A DNA stretch of 64,000 nucleotides from Pectobacterium colocasium (GCF_020181655.1 NZ_CP084032.1:1736001-1800000), one strand, 5' to 3'; positions 52,397 through 62,180 are shown, counted from the first letter of the stretch. Translations and numbers: made by a program. Notes: generated by a model not told the origin, from the sequence alone.

Positions 52397-53618
52397 ACCA
52401 CCTCTTTTTTAGACGCAGTTGATAAACGGAAGAGAAATCGATATCCGTACCGGTCATGATCCCGATCACATCGCCCTGATTGAGGTACATCGTGGGCGGG
52501 ATATTGATACTGTTTTCTAACGCCGTTTTCGCCATTTCTGACGCGGAAGCGCGGGTGTTTTCGGTGTAATCGGTATTGCGGTCTTTCCCCGGTGCTGAAT
52601 TGGATGCGGCGGCGGCCACATCTTGTACAGTGCTCAACATCAACGCATTGCCGAACCGTTCCCAGAAGTGGGTATCAATCCAGCCGCTAATCCCGGCTTC
52701 ACCCAATGGACCAGTAGCTTCGGTATCAATCAGCGGGATTTGCAGGCTACCGGGTTCTGGTGTGCGTAATTCCGTCCAGATGACAAACATTCGGCTCCGG
52801 CCATGTTGCATCGCCCCGGTGCGGTAAAACCCTCTGGCGACGGTTCCGGCAGGGAGCAACTTCACGTAATGGTTAGCGCTGTAGACATCTTCGCCGATGA
52901 GGCAAGAAATACGACCGCCTACGTCAGAGACAAAACGTCGCATCATTGAGCACGGAATATAACGATCAACCGGAAGATAGAGATTGGGATCGAGACCCAG
53001 TCGCCTGACGCTGGCCACTGTTGCAATACCGGGATTGGCGTCGTTAGCCTCTTTGCCAGATGTGGTTGCAGGCGTGTCTTTGCTCTGATTGCGTTGTGTG
53101 CCGGAAGGTGCCGTTTGTGAAGCCAGAGCATGACCGCTCTGTGCGGAATCAACGGCACTATTTGACCCATCGGTCAGTGCTGCTGCCTTATTTAAAACGG
53201 TAGGCTCTGACGGTGGTGCCGTTTGTATTGGATGATTATCTGTTGCGGTTTCCTGTTTGTCCTGACCGAACAGGCCGAACGGATTGTTGTCCATACCGAG
53301 GTTTTTACGCTCATGTTGCCCCGTACTGGCTGATGGCGGGGTTGTGGTTTCAGCCGCCTTATCATCGCTTTGCTTTAATGATGCAAGGAAGCGATCTCCA
53401 CCCAATGCCAGCGCAATCAGTGCGCCCAGACTTAGCAGGCTGACCAGCAGTGTCCGGCGGCTTGAGGCTTTTTTGAAGCGGGTGACTTCGGGTTGGCCGG
53501 GAGGTGTGTTTTGCTCTGGTGCTTGGTTCGCCATCGCTGAACGGGCGCGTTCACGGGCTTCAGCCTCCAGCTCCGCCACGGTTTTTTCCGTTGTCTCTGG
53601 GTCTGCTTTATCAGTCAT
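52386..53618 (-). CDS. virB10: VirB10 channel protein
   Basis: 410 residues. Short cytoplasmic tail, one membrane helix (LLVSLLSLGALIALALGG, ~55-72), a long low-complexity Ser/Thr/Pro/Gln linker (~75-190) and a C-terminal TrbI domain with YIPCSMMRRFVSDVGGRISC, which spans the periplasm and forms the outer-membrane cap. ATGA overlap with virB9. Confidence 0.95.
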   Translation of the reverse strand: MTDKADPETTEKTVAELEAEARERARSAMANQAPEQNTPPGQPEVTRFKKASSRRTLLVSLLSLGALIALALGGDRFLASLKQSDDKAAETTTPPSASTGQHERKNLGMDNNPFGLFGQDKQETATDNHPIQTAPPSEPTVLNKAAALTDGSNSAVDSAQSGHALASQTAPSGTQRNQSKDTPATTSGKEANDANPGIATVASVRRLGLDPNLYLPVDRYIPCSMMRRFVSDVGGRISCLIGEDVYSANHYVKLLPAGTVARGFYRTGAMQHGRSRMFVIWTELRTPEPGSLQIPLIDTEATGPLGEAGISGWIDTHFWERFGNALMLSTVQDVAAAASNSAPGKDRNTDYTENTRASASEMAKTALENSINIPPTMYLNQGDVIGIMTGTDIDFSSVYQLRLKKRWYER

Positions 53619-54508
53619 CTGGCCTCCAGTGTGACGACAGGTGATACGGTGTCACCGCTGCCAGTAGTGGCGTTGCCGAATGACGTATTCTCAATCCCGA
53701 CTACCGCGCTGCCGTAGCGCAATACCAACTGTGGCGACATTGCCCGCACGACGACCACGGTGTAGTTTCCGTGTTTGGTTATGCGAGGTGTTACGGTCTG
53801 TTCCTGCCCGTTAACGACCCGAAAGAGAGACGGAAGGATTTTGGTGGGAGAAAAACCCAGATAGATAAAGCGGCCATCATCGTAAGTAAAATCTGGTGCT
53901 ATGTAGGCTGAACCCGTCGCGACTCGCTTGGTATAAAGCCAGTTACGCGGCGTGGTAGCTTGCTCGAAGGCTGTCGTTATCTGCTGCTTTTCCTGTGTTT
54001 CACGCAGGAGCTTCAGGCGAGCTGCGCTGGCTGCTTCTGATCGCCTGCGCTCGTCATCCGGATAGCGAAAACGGATAATAAAGGCCTGCGAAGGCGAGTC
54101 ATTCTCCAGCACGTTTAGTTCCAGACTGTAATCGCGCTTCGATGTCACGACAAAGAGATTGGTTCTCCATTCGCTCGCCGTTGGCAGAAACACTTTATTG
54201 ACGTTGTTGCCGTTATCATCGGTTACCGGCTGGGTGATAGGGTTTGGACTGACACTGACTCGGTTATCACTTTTTGTGACTTTCCAACCCTTTGGAAAAC
54301 CTGCCTGCGCGTCGATGACTTCTTCATCGTCATCAAACAGGAGTGTGGTGAGGTAGCCGGGGCGGGTGTTGACGATGGTCGCATTTTGGCTGTTATAGGT
54401 GACATTCTGCATTCGGCTGTCATACGTGCTGCTGTGCGGTATCGCCGCGCTCCAAGCTGTTGATGACATCAGAAGGAGGCTCAAAATCACGGTTGTTTTC
54501 AGCATCAT
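53615..54508 (-). CDS. virB9: VirB9 outer-membrane core protein
   Basis: 297 residues with a signal peptide (TVILSLLLMSSTAWSA) and the C-terminal CagX/VirB9 domain (NWLYTKRVATGSAYIAPDFTYDDGRFIYL, shortened in my reading to the segments NWLYTK and TYDDGRFIYLGF). Forms the outer-membrane ring with VirB7 and VirB10. Four-base overlaps on both sides. Confidence 0.94.
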   Translation of the reverse strand: MMLKTTVILSLLLMSSTAWSAAIPHSSTYDSRMQNVTYNSQNATIVNTRPGYLTTLLFDDDEEVIDAQAGFPKGWKVTKSDNRVSVSPNPITQPVTDDNGNNVNKVFLPTASEWRTNLFVVTSKRDYSLELNVLENDSPSQAFIIRFRYPDDERRRSEAASAARLKLLRETQEKQQITTAFEQATTPRNWLYTKRVATGSAYIAPDFTYDDGRFIYLGFSPTKILPSLFRVVNGQEQTVTPRITKHGNYTVVVVRAMSPQLVLRYGSAVVGIENTSFGNATTGSGDTVSPVVTLEAR

Positions 54509-55188
54509 TCACCCCTCAGTTCTTTATCGCGTTGGTAGCTGGTCACGATGAACCCCAGCGGGTTCACTTCTCGCTGGCTGTCTGTCAGTTGTTTTCGTGG
54601 GAGGTAGCGATAAGTCAGACGGATGTTCCAGACATCTGCTTTAACCGAGTTATCGACAATGCGGCGGATAGTGCGTTTAATGCGTAAGGTCGCCAGATGG
54701 TCAGGCGCTGTCGCGGTCGCGTGAACGTTGGAAATAATGTCGATAGACACGACATATTCCGCTTTATTGAAAATGACATCGGGTGCCTGATTGCTGTTAA
54801 ACCCGTCGAGATAATCCCTGTTCACACTGTCGCTGTTGAATAACTGCACATCGTCATAATCACGCTGGAGAGCAAAATAGTTATACCCCTCGCGGAGCCT
54901 GACGTAATGCGCCGCTAACGCCTGAGCCAGTGCTTTTTCAGAGGAAATATCCTGCTCTTTAATCCGAGTCATATATTCATAACGCCCGGTTTGTTTATCC
55001 ACCGACCATAATTCTATTTCGGTGTTTTTCAGCGGTAGCAGAATAATCAGTGCGGTGATCGCCATAGCGGCCAAAGCAAACCCTATGGCTGCTATGCGCC
55101 ACGCCAGTTTTTTTTCCCGTTCATCCTTTTCTAGCAGGACAGATTCAAAGGTACGGGATGACGCAATGATGTTTTCTGTTTCAGACAT
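54505..55188 (-). CDS. virB8: VirB8 assembly factor
   Basis: 227 residues. One membrane helix near 32-53 (AAIGFALAAMAITALIILLPL) and a periplasmic NTF2-like domain with EGYNYFALQRDYDDVQLFNS and NIRLTYRYLPRK. Nucleates channel assembly by contacts with VirB9, B10 and B5. Overlaps virB7 by eight bases. Confidence 0.94.
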   Translation of the reverse strand: MSETENIIASSRTFESVLLEKDEREKKLAWRIAAIGFALAAMAITALIILLPLKNTEIELWSVDKQTGRYEYMTRIKEQDISSEKALAQALAAHYVRLREGYNYFALQRDYDDVQLFNSDSVNRDYLDGFNSNQAPDVIFNKAEYVVSIDIISNVHATATAPDHLATLRIKRTIRRIVDNSVKADVWNIRLTYRYLPRKQLTDSQREVNPLGFIVTSYQRDKELRGE

Positions 55189-55321
55189 GCTTTGTCAGCT
55201 CCTGAATAATCGCGGGGGAATTAACCGGTTGAGGATCGCCAGATACTGGCGTCAAATCGTGCTGACGCTGTGCACAGCCCGTGAGGACGCACAGCATCAG
55301 AAAAATGAGGCTGGATTTCAT
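55181..55321 (-). CDS. virB7: VirB7-type lipoprotein
   Basis: 46 residues from ATG 55321: a lipoprotein signal with LTGC (Cys 14) and a short mature part ending IIQELTKHV. Size and place between virB6 and virB8 fit VirB7/TraN, which stabilises VirB9. The longer frame (start 55375) would put 18 residues before the signal and is rejected. Confidence 0.85.
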   Translation of the reverse strand: MKSSLIFLMLCVLTGCAQRQHDLTPVSGDPQPVNSPAIIQELTKHV

Positions 55322-55408
55322 ATCGATTCCTGTGTTTGTCGAAGACAGAAATACCATACCGATGGCGGTTGCCACGGCATGCGGTGGAGAGACTACGTTA
55401 GAAGGGGA

Positions 55409-56449
55409 TTAGCGGTTACGCTGTTGGTTGAAGCGCTTCATACTATCGATAGACGCCGCACGTTTTTGCCATGCGGATAGGGCTTTGTTGGTGCCTGCGG
55501 CGATAAGTGAACCTGTTGCAGTAGCGGCGTTGACGCCCGCTTTTGCCGCTAGCCGGGCACCCGCCGCCCCGGCTTTCATAGCGGGTTTCGCCGCGTCAGA
55601 AGACGGTTTTGTCAGCCCACGTAGACCGCCCATAGCGGCACCCTGTAGTGCGACCTGAACAGCGACGCCGCCTAATGCGTTCGCGATTTTTGCTGCAAAC
55701 CAGATAATGACGCCAGAAATAATACCTGCAACGCAGCACTGAACACCCAGTGTGATGATATTGGCGCTATCTGCAAAATTAACCGCTTTATCTAATAGCC
55801 CATTAAGATAGTTGATGACAATCCTGATAGATAACGCGGAAAACATAATCGTCAGAATCACCGTGAAGATAATTTTCAGCCAGTTGTTAAACATCGGAAT
55901 AAGGAATCCATACAGCAGGCAGAAAATAAATAACGGTGCGGTGGTGGTCATTAATACAATGATTATTCCGGCTAACAGGTTAACCGCCGAACCAAATAGC
56001 AAAGTGACGATTGCACCTCCCCAGACCAGAAGTTGGGCAATACCGCCGTTGAGCTTTACATAGGTGGAATCATCCTGTTGATAAAGCTTTTGTCCTATCG
56101 TTTGCGCTTTCGCCCAGACGGTATCCAGTAAGACCCAGACATTGTCATCCCCGCTGACGCCGTCAGTTAATCCGTTAATGGCAGAAATGGCTAAATCCAG
56201 CCAGCCATCGAGATTTAAAACGAATGTCATAATTAATAGCATTCGCCCGACATCCCATATGACATCTTCTACTGGTGTTTGAAGTTTTCCTGCCAGGGTT
56301 TGATAACCCCGATAAGTGACAAATAACGTGAAGGAGCTGACGGCGATAACGCTTACCATATCGCCGTACACGGAGGTTTGTCCCCGCAGTACGGCATGTA
56401 AACCGTCAGTGATCGTGTTGTTCATTCCAACAAACATACCACCTGACAT
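55409..56449 (-). CDS. virB6: VirB6 inner-membrane channel protein
   Basis: 346 residues with at least five to six membrane helices (for example VSVIAVSSFTLFVTYRGYQ, LAGIIIVLMTTTAPLFIFCLLYG in part, IFTVILTIMFSALSIRIVI) and an Ala-rich C-terminal tail (AAKPAMKAGAAGARLAAKAG). TrbL/VirB6 family; forms the inner-membrane passage for DNA. 11 bases after eexN. Confidence 0.93.
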   Translation of the reverse strand: MSGGMFVGMNNTITDGLHAVLRGQTSVYGDMVSVIAVSSFTLFVTYRGYQTLAGKLQTPVEDVIWDVGRMLLIMTFVLNLDGWLDLAISAINGLTDGVSGDDNVWVLLDTVWAKAQTIGQKLYQQDDSTYVKLNGGIAQLLVWGGAIVTLLFGSAVNLLAGIIIVLMTTTAPLFIFCLLYGFLIPMFNNWLKIIFTVILTIMFSALSIRIVINYLNGLLDKAVNFADSANIITLGVQCCVAGIISGVIIWFAAKIANALGGVAVQVALQGAAMGGLRGLTKPSSDAAKPAMKAGAAGARLAAKAGVNAATATGSLIAAGTNKALSAWQKRAASIDSMKRFNQQRNR

Positions 56450-56460
56450 AGATTACCCCT

Positions 56461-56685
56461 TTAATTCAAATCGGGAACCTTGGCATTTTCCTGACGGAGT
56501 TCAAATCGCGCTTCTCGCGCATTTTTGCAATCCAGGGAGTCATCACCAGATGATTCACACGCCTTATATCTCTGACTCATTTCATCCGGATGTTCTTTGT
56601 ACCACTGCGTTGATTTCGGGTTGTCGCACCCCGCCAGAAATAATGAGCCTAAAATAATCGGAAAAATGCAAAGTGACGTTTTCAT
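56461..56685 (-). CDS. eexN: EexN-family entry-exclusion lipoprotein
   Basis: 74 residues. Lipoprotein signal with LFLAGC (Cys 19), then WYKEHPDEMSQRYKACESS and DSLDCKNAREARFEL, the two-Cys pattern of EexN proteins, which stop redundant conjugation into a cell that already has the element. Start ATG 56685; a longer frame to 56739 lies inside virB5. Its place between virB5 and virB6 is the usual one. Confidence 0.87.
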   Translation of the reverse strand: MKTSLCIFPIILGSLFLAGCDNPKSTQWYKEHPDEMSQRYKACESSGDDSLDCKNAREARFELRQENAKVPDLN

Positions 56686-56695
56686 TCTTACCCTC

Positions 56696-57412
56696 TCAAT
56701 GATTAAAGTCAGGAATCGGGGAGACGAGTTGTTGTTCATTGAATGCTTTTTGCCGCTGTTGAGTCAACATCACGGATCGCTGTTCAGCCTGCTTGACTGA
56801 CATTTCCCATTGGCTGGTTAATGCGTTCAATTGTACGCTTTTGGCTGCCACCGCGTTAGCCAGGTCCTGTGACTCTTTCGAGTCTTTGGCGTTGGCAATG
56901 CGGTCAGATAAGTCTGATATGTCGTTTAATGTGCTATTAATCTTATTTTGGACCTCACTGGTATTCTCAATCGATACCGCCTGATTGAGGACAAGCTGTT
57001 TGCAACTTTCCAGATACCGTTGCGATGAACTGAACTGATTACAAATATCAAACGATTGATATTTGCTATATAGGCGCTGAAGGTCAGAAGAGTAATAACC
57101 GCTTGGGTTGGTCAGCAGGTCATCCAGTGAAATACCATTTTTACGCAGATGTTCGATATCGTTTTTCAGGCTTTTCGCCTCGCGGAGAAACCCCTGAATA
57201 TCCCGTATGCCTGTTGCGGTCGCTAATTGCTGCTTATAGGCGTCAAGCTCGCTTTTATAGTGGGCGACTGTTTCCTGCCATTGCTGGAGTTTCTGTACCC
57301 ATTGGTTAATCGACTCGGTATTACTGGCTGCATCAAACACCGGGATACCCGCGCTGAGTACGGGTGTGGAAACTAATAGCGATAACGCCAGAAAGACGTT
57401 TCTGGTTTGCAT
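56696..57412 (-). CDS. virB5: VirB5 minor pilin
   Basis: 238 residues with a signal peptide (VFLALSLLVSTPVLSA, then GIPVFDA) and a long, almost all-helical body (INQWVQKLQQWQETVAHYK and further heptads). VirB5/TraC family, at the tip of the pilus for recipient contact. 23 bases after virB4. Confidence 0.92.
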   Translation of the reverse strand: MQTRNVFLALSLLVSTPVLSAGIPVFDAASNTESINQWVQKLQQWQETVAHYKSELDAYKQQLATATGIRDIQGFLREAKSLKNDIEHLRKNGISLDDLLTNPSGYYSSDLQRLYSKYQSFDICNQFSSSQRYLESCKQLVLNQAVSIENTSEVQNKINSTLNDISDLSDRIANAKDSKESQDLANAVAAKSVQLNALTSQWEMSVKQAEQRSVMLTQQRQKAFNEQQLVSPIPDFNH

Positions 57413-57435
57413 GGTGATAACCTCCGAGGTAAATA

Positions 57436-60183
57436 TCAGATAGCCTGGTTAAGGAACGTTTCTTTCCAGTCGGTGGGTGACATACCTTCCTGATAAATGG
57501 CATCAAATATTTTCAGGTTGTCTTCACTGCCGCTTAGGATTTTGGTGATGTTCCCGAGGCCCGATAAATCCATTCTTGCCATGGCGACAAACGGGCGAGT
57601 TTCACCAGCACGCAGTGGTGTTTTCAGGACGACCATATAGTGCTCGCTCGGATCGAGGTTGCGGACAATGTCGTAAACGCTTTCCGGGACTTTCATTTTC
57701 TCCACGTAATCCGCATGGCTGGCTTTGGGATTGGCGAGAAAAATTTGGGTACTGCACTGCTCAATAATCGCCGGAGCGATGGGATGCCTGACGATTTCAT
57801 CGGGCGACTGGGTAGCGGGGATAAAAACGCCGTTCAGTTTGCGGATCACCTTGAGCATATTGAGGGAGAATTTAGAAAACTCGACATCAGCCAGCCATTT
57901 CCAGAACTCATCCATAAACATCACCAGTCGGCGACCATCCAGCAGGCTGGTGACGCGGTATAGCAGGTAAAAGGTGATCGGCCCGCGTATGTCGTCATCA
58001 TCCAGGAATTCCGTACCGTCGATACCAAAGTTATCAATATTGCTGATGTTGAATGTGTCCTCCTCGTTATCGAATACCCAGCCGAATTCACCGCCTTGCG
58101 CCCACTGTTTCAGGCGTATACGCAGACCGTTGGTTCGTGCCTCTTTGGTCGGTGGCTCTGGCAACACTTCCAGCAATCGGGTAATACCATAACGGCGATA
58201 TTCCGGCGGGTAGTCCAGCATAATGGTATCCACCGCAGTGCTGATACGCTCTTCATCGCGGGGATCAAGTGGCTTACCGTCACGACGGCACAGCATCCGG
58301 ATCAGCCGCTTGATAAAGCTGATGTTCCGTTGAGTGGGTGCAAGTGAAAACGGGTTGAATCCGGTAGGGATACCGGTTCGGATACGGAAGTAGCGACCGC
58401 CCATCTGGCGGATAGACATCTCCGCCGCTCTGTCTTTATCAAAGTAAACAGTGGTCAGCCGTTTGAGGGTGGAAGAGGCGGCAAATGTCGCCGGATTGCG
58501 GTACTTCTGCATCAACTGTTTCATCATCGTCATCAGCAGGGTCTTTCCTGAACCTGTTTTACCGATGATGGCGGTATTCCCCGGCGTTTTCTCATTGAAG
58601 TCATTCCGTCCTGCCTGACTGTCATGCAGGTTCAGATAATAACCGCCACCACCAGGTGATTTCAGGATGGCGATAGCCTCACCCCATGGATTGCCGTTTC
58701 TCTTGTGAGAATGAAAGTTATGCAGACTCCCCATATCCGCGTAATTCTGGCTACTGACCACCACCAGACGGGGTCGTAACGTATAGACGCCGGGAAGTTG
58801 AGCCAGATAGGCGGCTGGTAACGACAACGTAGATAGGGATGTCATGATGCCGAGATCGTTAAAAGGCTGGGCCAGCGCATTGGTCTCCTTGACTACCTGA
58901 GCGGCGCTGACGGACGAGACCAGCAGCGAGAAGTGATACTTGCCGCAAGACACATGCCCGGACTGGAGCAGGTCGCGTAAGACGATCAATTCCTCTCGCT
59001 GTGAAATAGCGTCATCGTCGGTTGAGTTCAGCCGTTTTTCTGCCAGTCGGATATGATTTTGTGCTTCATCCCGTGCCATACAGGTGAAAGACTGCGTCAA
59101 CACATACTCGCTTTCGGCATACAACAGCGCATCCAGCAGGCCGGTATAGGTTTCCGGTGAATAGTCTTTAATTTCCAGACTGCGGAAGAAACGAGAACCG
59201 CCGACCGTCTGACATTCGGCGGTATCGGTGGTAAAGAACACATCCGGTGTGCTGAGTGCGTGATAAAACGGTGTGCGTGTCACCGCCACGTTCTGCCATT
59301 TGCCCATAATCAGCCGATGGTAGAAAGCGAGTTGCGAAGAGTAAACCCGACCTTTTTCCTCATAGAGGCCCAATGGTGTTGCCACGTAACGTGACAGGGC
59401 GGTGTTGATGGCTTCATGGTGCTCCAGCATCCCTTTCAGAGCATCATCCAGTGCTACTTTCCTTTTTCCGGCGGTCTGCGTCTTCATGATTTTTTTCTCC
59501 AGCGTGGAGAAAGGGGCATAACAGACGCTGAAAAACAGCCGATGTCGCCAGAGTGGTTTCTCTTTTAGTGGCTGGTAATAGCGTTTCGTGACTTCATCCG
59601 CAAAGGGAATGCCCGAACTGGCCTCAAAGCCATCCTGATATTTCTCTCGTATGCGGTGGATATAGAAGGTGATCGGTAGCCCTTCATACGAGCGGATCAG
59701 GTTGTTAAGGTGGCTTGCCAAAAATGTCAGATGATGTTCATCTTCACATTCAAAAACAGTACCGTCCAATTCCCAGGTAGCGACTAAATCACCGGCACGA
59801 TTTCTTATGATGTGTGGGTGAATGTGGGAGGAGTAGGGAATGTATTTATCCAGCGTGATGCGCTCGTTTAATTTCATCTTATCGGTAAACTCCGAAACAT
59901 CGACGGCGTCATAGTGGCTTGCCAGCATGGCACTAGCACCGAAATGGCGATCCGTGGCAAATCGCCCACGGGTTTTAAAGGCCAGCCACAGAAGTTCGAA
60001 ATAATGAATATCCGTTCGAGCTTTTGCCTTCATTTCCAGCCAGGCTGGGATCAATAACGACGCAAGGTAATAGCTGATATAGACCGACAGCAGGACGATA
60101 GCCCCGCTGACGATCACGAACGGGACGAGAGGGATACCCATAATGGCGGCAGGGCGGGTCAGCGCTTTGTTCAGGGTGGTCAT
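57436..60183 (-). CDS. virB4: VirB3-VirB4 fusion ATPase
   Basis: 915 residues. The first ~75 carry VirB3-like membrane helices (AAIMGIPLVPFVIVSGAIVLL and YYLASLLIPAWLEM); the rest is VirB4 with the CagE domain (~180-400), Walker A IIGKTGSGKTLLM (~537) and Walker B VMFMDEFWKW (~760). No separate virB3 exists between virB2 and this gene, so it is a natural fusion, as in several enterobacterial systems. Powers pilus formation at the inner membrane. Confidence 0.94.
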   Translation of the reverse strand: MTTLNKALTRPAAIMGIPLVPFVIVSGAIVLLSVYISYYLASLLIPAWLEMKAKARTDIHYFELLWLAFKTRGRFATDRHFGASAMLASHYDAVDVSEFTDKMKLNERITLDKYIPYSSHIHPHIIRNRAGDLVATWELDGTVFECEDEHHLTFLASHLNNLIRSYEGLPITFYIHRIREKYQDGFEASSGIPFADEVTKRYYQPLKEKPLWRHRLFFSVCYAPFSTLEKKIMKTQTAGKRKVALDDALKGMLEHHEAINTALSRYVATPLGLYEEKGRVYSSQLAFYHRLIMGKWQNVAVTRTPFYHALSTPDVFFTTDTAECQTVGGSRFFRSLEIKDYSPETYTGLLDALLYAESEYVLTQSFTCMARDEAQNHIRLAEKRLNSTDDDAISQREELIVLRDLLQSGHVSCGKYHFSLLVSSVSAAQVVKETNALAQPFNDLGIMTSLSTLSLPAAYLAQLPGVYTLRPRLVVVSSQNYADMGSLHNFHSHKRNGNPWGEAIAILKSPGGGGYYLNLHDSQAGRNDFNEKTPGNTAIIGKTGSGKTLLMTMMKQLMQKYRNPATFAASSTLKRLTTVYFDKDRAAEMSIRQMGGRYFRIRTGIPTGFNPFSLAPTQRNISFIKRLIRMLCRRDGKPLDPRDEERISTAVDTIMLDYPPEYRRYGITRLLEVLPEPPTKEARTNGLRIRLKQWAQGGEFGWVFDNEEDTFNISNIDNFGIDGTEFLDDDDIRGPITFYLLYRVTSLLDGRRLVMFMDEFWKWLADVEFSKFSLNMLKVIRKLNGVFIPATQSPDEIVRHPIAPAIIEQCSTQIFLANPKASHADYVEKMKVPESVYDIVRNLDPSEHYMVVLKTPLRAGETRPFVAMARMDLSGLGNITKILSGSEDNLKIFDAIYQEGMSPTDWKETFLNQAI

Positions 60184-60192
60184 CGGTTCCTC

Positions 60193-60474
60193 CTATGATG
60201 CCCAATAGGCACCAAAGCCCGATGCACCGACAATCAGGATGGCTCCGATAATGACGTTGCGCATATCATGCAAACTTTTACCGTCAAACAGCACCTTGTA
60301 ACCCACCCACATGGTTGCCAGCGTGATCGTGACGGCGGCCAGCCCGAGCAAGCCAGTGGAGGTGTTACTCAGCGTATCGTTGGCTTTATTAAATCCGCTC
60401 CCGGCTGCCAGTGTTTGGGTCGATATCAGCAGGGAAGAAAACGCAGACCAGTATTTACGTGTTTGCATCGTCAT
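60193..60474 (-). CDS. virB2: VirB2 major pilin
   Basis: 93 residues: a long signal (AFSSLLISTQTLAAG) and two hydrophobic helices (TGLLGLAAVTITLATMWVGY and MRNVIIGAILIVGASGFGAY), the VirB2/TrbC pattern. Polymerises into the conjugative pilus. ATGA overlap with virB1. Confidence 0.92.
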   Translation of the reverse strand: MTMQTRKYWSAFSSLLISTQTLAAGSGFNKANDTLSNTSTGLLGLAAVTITLATMWVGYKVLFDGKSLHDMRNVIIGAILIVGASGFGAYWAS

Positions 60475-61136
60475 TTCTCCTCTTTAATTACAGGTAGGGA
60501 TACATCGCCGCGAATGACGGCGTTGGGATAGTGCAAGGAGGTTAAAGCCGGTGTGGTTTTATCGGTAAGTTCACCGCGCAGGACGGTGGTCGGGTAATGA
60601 ACATCTGATGTGGATTGGCTGGTGGTATTGTGCTTGAGAGCTGCTCGCGTAGACGGGACCACATAGCCAATACGCTGGATATAACTGGTTTGGTTAAAGG
60701 CGGATTCTGGCTGCTGACCCGTATCGAAATTGCCGGAATAGTAACAACTGAGTGCTCTTTTCAGCGTGCCGCCTCGCTGGTAGCAGTCGGTGAGGATGCG
60801 CTCAAAAACGAACAGATTAGTGCAGGGGTCTAACAAGTCATGGGCCGTCACGCCGTAATGCTGGAAGTTGGTACTGGTGATTTGCATCAGCCCGACCGAA
60901 TAGCGGCGACCTTTTTCCTTTACCCGGTTGATGATGTTGACGGCAGCTTGCTTGCTGGTGGGCTGATGAGAAATGACGCCTATGCTATCGGGCGCTCTTT
61001 CTTCCTTTGGTACAATTTCAGCGACAGCGTAAGGATTAAAGCTGGATTCTGCTTTCGCCACATCAAACGCGGTCGATGGGTGAATAGTGGCGGCACACTG
61101 CATGGCCGCCGCCAGAAAGGCAGTGGGGGAAAGCAT
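60471..61136 (-). CDS. virB1: VirB1 lytic transglycosylase
   Basis: About 221 residues. The SLT domain has catalytic Glu in FDVAKAESSFNPYAV, then YSVGLMQITSTNFQHYGVT and the Asn/Leu helix DPCTNLFVFERIL. Opens peptidoglycan for the channel. ATG 61136 with GAGG upstream is preferred over 61163, which adds residues before the hydrophobic start. A repeated tail motif, YPTTVLRGEL and YPNAVIRGDV, ends the protein. Confidence 0.92.
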   Translation of the reverse strand: MLSPTAFLAAAMQCAATIHPSTAFDVAKAESSFNPYAVAEIVPKEERAPDSIGVISHQPTSKQAAVNIINRVKEKGRRYSVGLMQITSTNFQHYGVTAHDLLDPCTNLFVFERILTDCYQRGGTLKRALSCYYSGNFDTGQQPESAFNQTSYIQRIGYVVPSTRAALKHNTTSQSTSDVHYPTTVLRGELTDKTTPALTSLHYPNAVIRGDVSLPVIKEEK

Positions 61137-61215
61137 GGTTGCCTCGGTAAAAAGTCGAGCCACACGTAATCATCAGTCTGTCGGTGGCAGAGGAAAGGTA
61201 CGTGAGGGGGACGGG

Positions 61216-61437
61216 TTAATCGTGCAGGGAGGCTTGCGGTATGTCGCTATCGTCCCTTGGTTCAAGGAGCACCAACTTACCGGAGACAGCAATACCGGGT
61301 GTCAGCACGATGTTCAATCCCGGTTTTCCGTTATGAGCGAACGCCACGCCGACCTTTGTCCAGTAGGTGTTTTTCTCTCTGCCGGCATCGGGTTGGCTTT
61401 CCTGCGTGACAAATACGTGATAGGTAGGTTTTCTCAT
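61216..61437 (-). CDS. Small conserved conjugative-element protein
   Basis: 73 residues, no signal or membrane part: RKPTYHVFVTQE, NTYWTKVGVAFAHNGKPGLN, IVLTPGIAVSGKLVLLEPRD. Small proteins of this pattern (a compact beta domain) are frequent on enterobacterial plasmids and ICEs; function unknown. GAAGGAAA precedes ATG 61437. First gene of the leftward operon, 79 bases before virB1. Confidence 0.78.
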   Translation of the reverse strand: MRKPTYHVFVTQESQPDAGREKNTYWTKVGVAFAHNGKPGLNIVLTPGIAVSGKLVLLEPRDDSDIPQASLHD

Positions 61438-61570
61438 GCTATTTCCTTCAATAAAAAGTCATGGTGAATAACTCAATCGATCACATTCCGATTCTGCATT
61501 CCGGTTTCAACGGGTCAGCGAGAACATTCAGCGGCACCCTGAATTGTGGTTGTGTGACAGCCCGACTCGT

Positions 61571-61584
61571 ATTGTTAAAGAGCA
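61571..61584 (-). promoter_or_regulatory. boxA-like antitermination signal
   Basis: The minus strand reads TGCTCTTTAACAAT, the same as the boxA of enterobacterial rRNA leaders, 134 bases before the first gene of the T4SS operon. It suggests Nus-factor antitermination of the 14-kb transcript. Confidence 0.65.
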
Positions 61585-62180
61585 ATACCCGCCCCGGACG
61601 AATAAACGTCCATAAAGCTCGCCAGTAGAAAGTGACGCGATTAGAATGTGAGATCAGAGACAGGATGAGAATGCTAAAATCAAAAAGGAAGTGAGAGAGA
61701 TAATACATAGCGTGGTAATTATTGCGATGGTAAGTTGGATTAGATTTGAACTGGTGCTTTATAGCCCATAGAAATACCTAACCTGACAGGCGGCTGTGTG
61801 CCAGGAGCGGACTCTGCTAACATAGAAAAATTTGAATGCAGTGAGACACTGTAGCAAGATAAGAGTATTCATTGAAGTCTGGATAATCTTGATAAAATTG
61901 TAAGAAGTACATATAGACTGAGTATGATGTATTCCGAACAACATTCAGCATGCTACTTATCCTGCCAACATAAGCCCGGAGTTGCTCAGAAACTTTCTCC
62001 TATCGCCTGTTCAGTGGTAGTGCTTTAGGACTCTTTACTCCAGGTTGAGTTATCATCTCTAACAGAATAAATTAGCATTATGACTTTTGATATAAAAAAT
62101 TTCAAAAAAAATCTAATTGATATAATGGTAAATAATTTTTATTTTGAGAAGTGTTTTTTATAAAAAAAATGGAGATTAAT
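61585..62180. other. Intergenic between the T4SS operon and the peptidase gene
   Basis: About 600 bases. The left 150 hold the leader and presumably the promoter of the T4SS operon; the rest is AT-rich, without a gene I can support. TTTTGATATAAAAAATTTC and TTGATATAATGG near 62080-62130 are promoter-like on plus. Confidence 0.45.

Noticed and set aside
61481..61708. 75-codon minus-strand frame as a gene
   Set aside because: It overlaps the boxA leader of the conjugation operon, has no ribosome site and reads like translated leader sequence.
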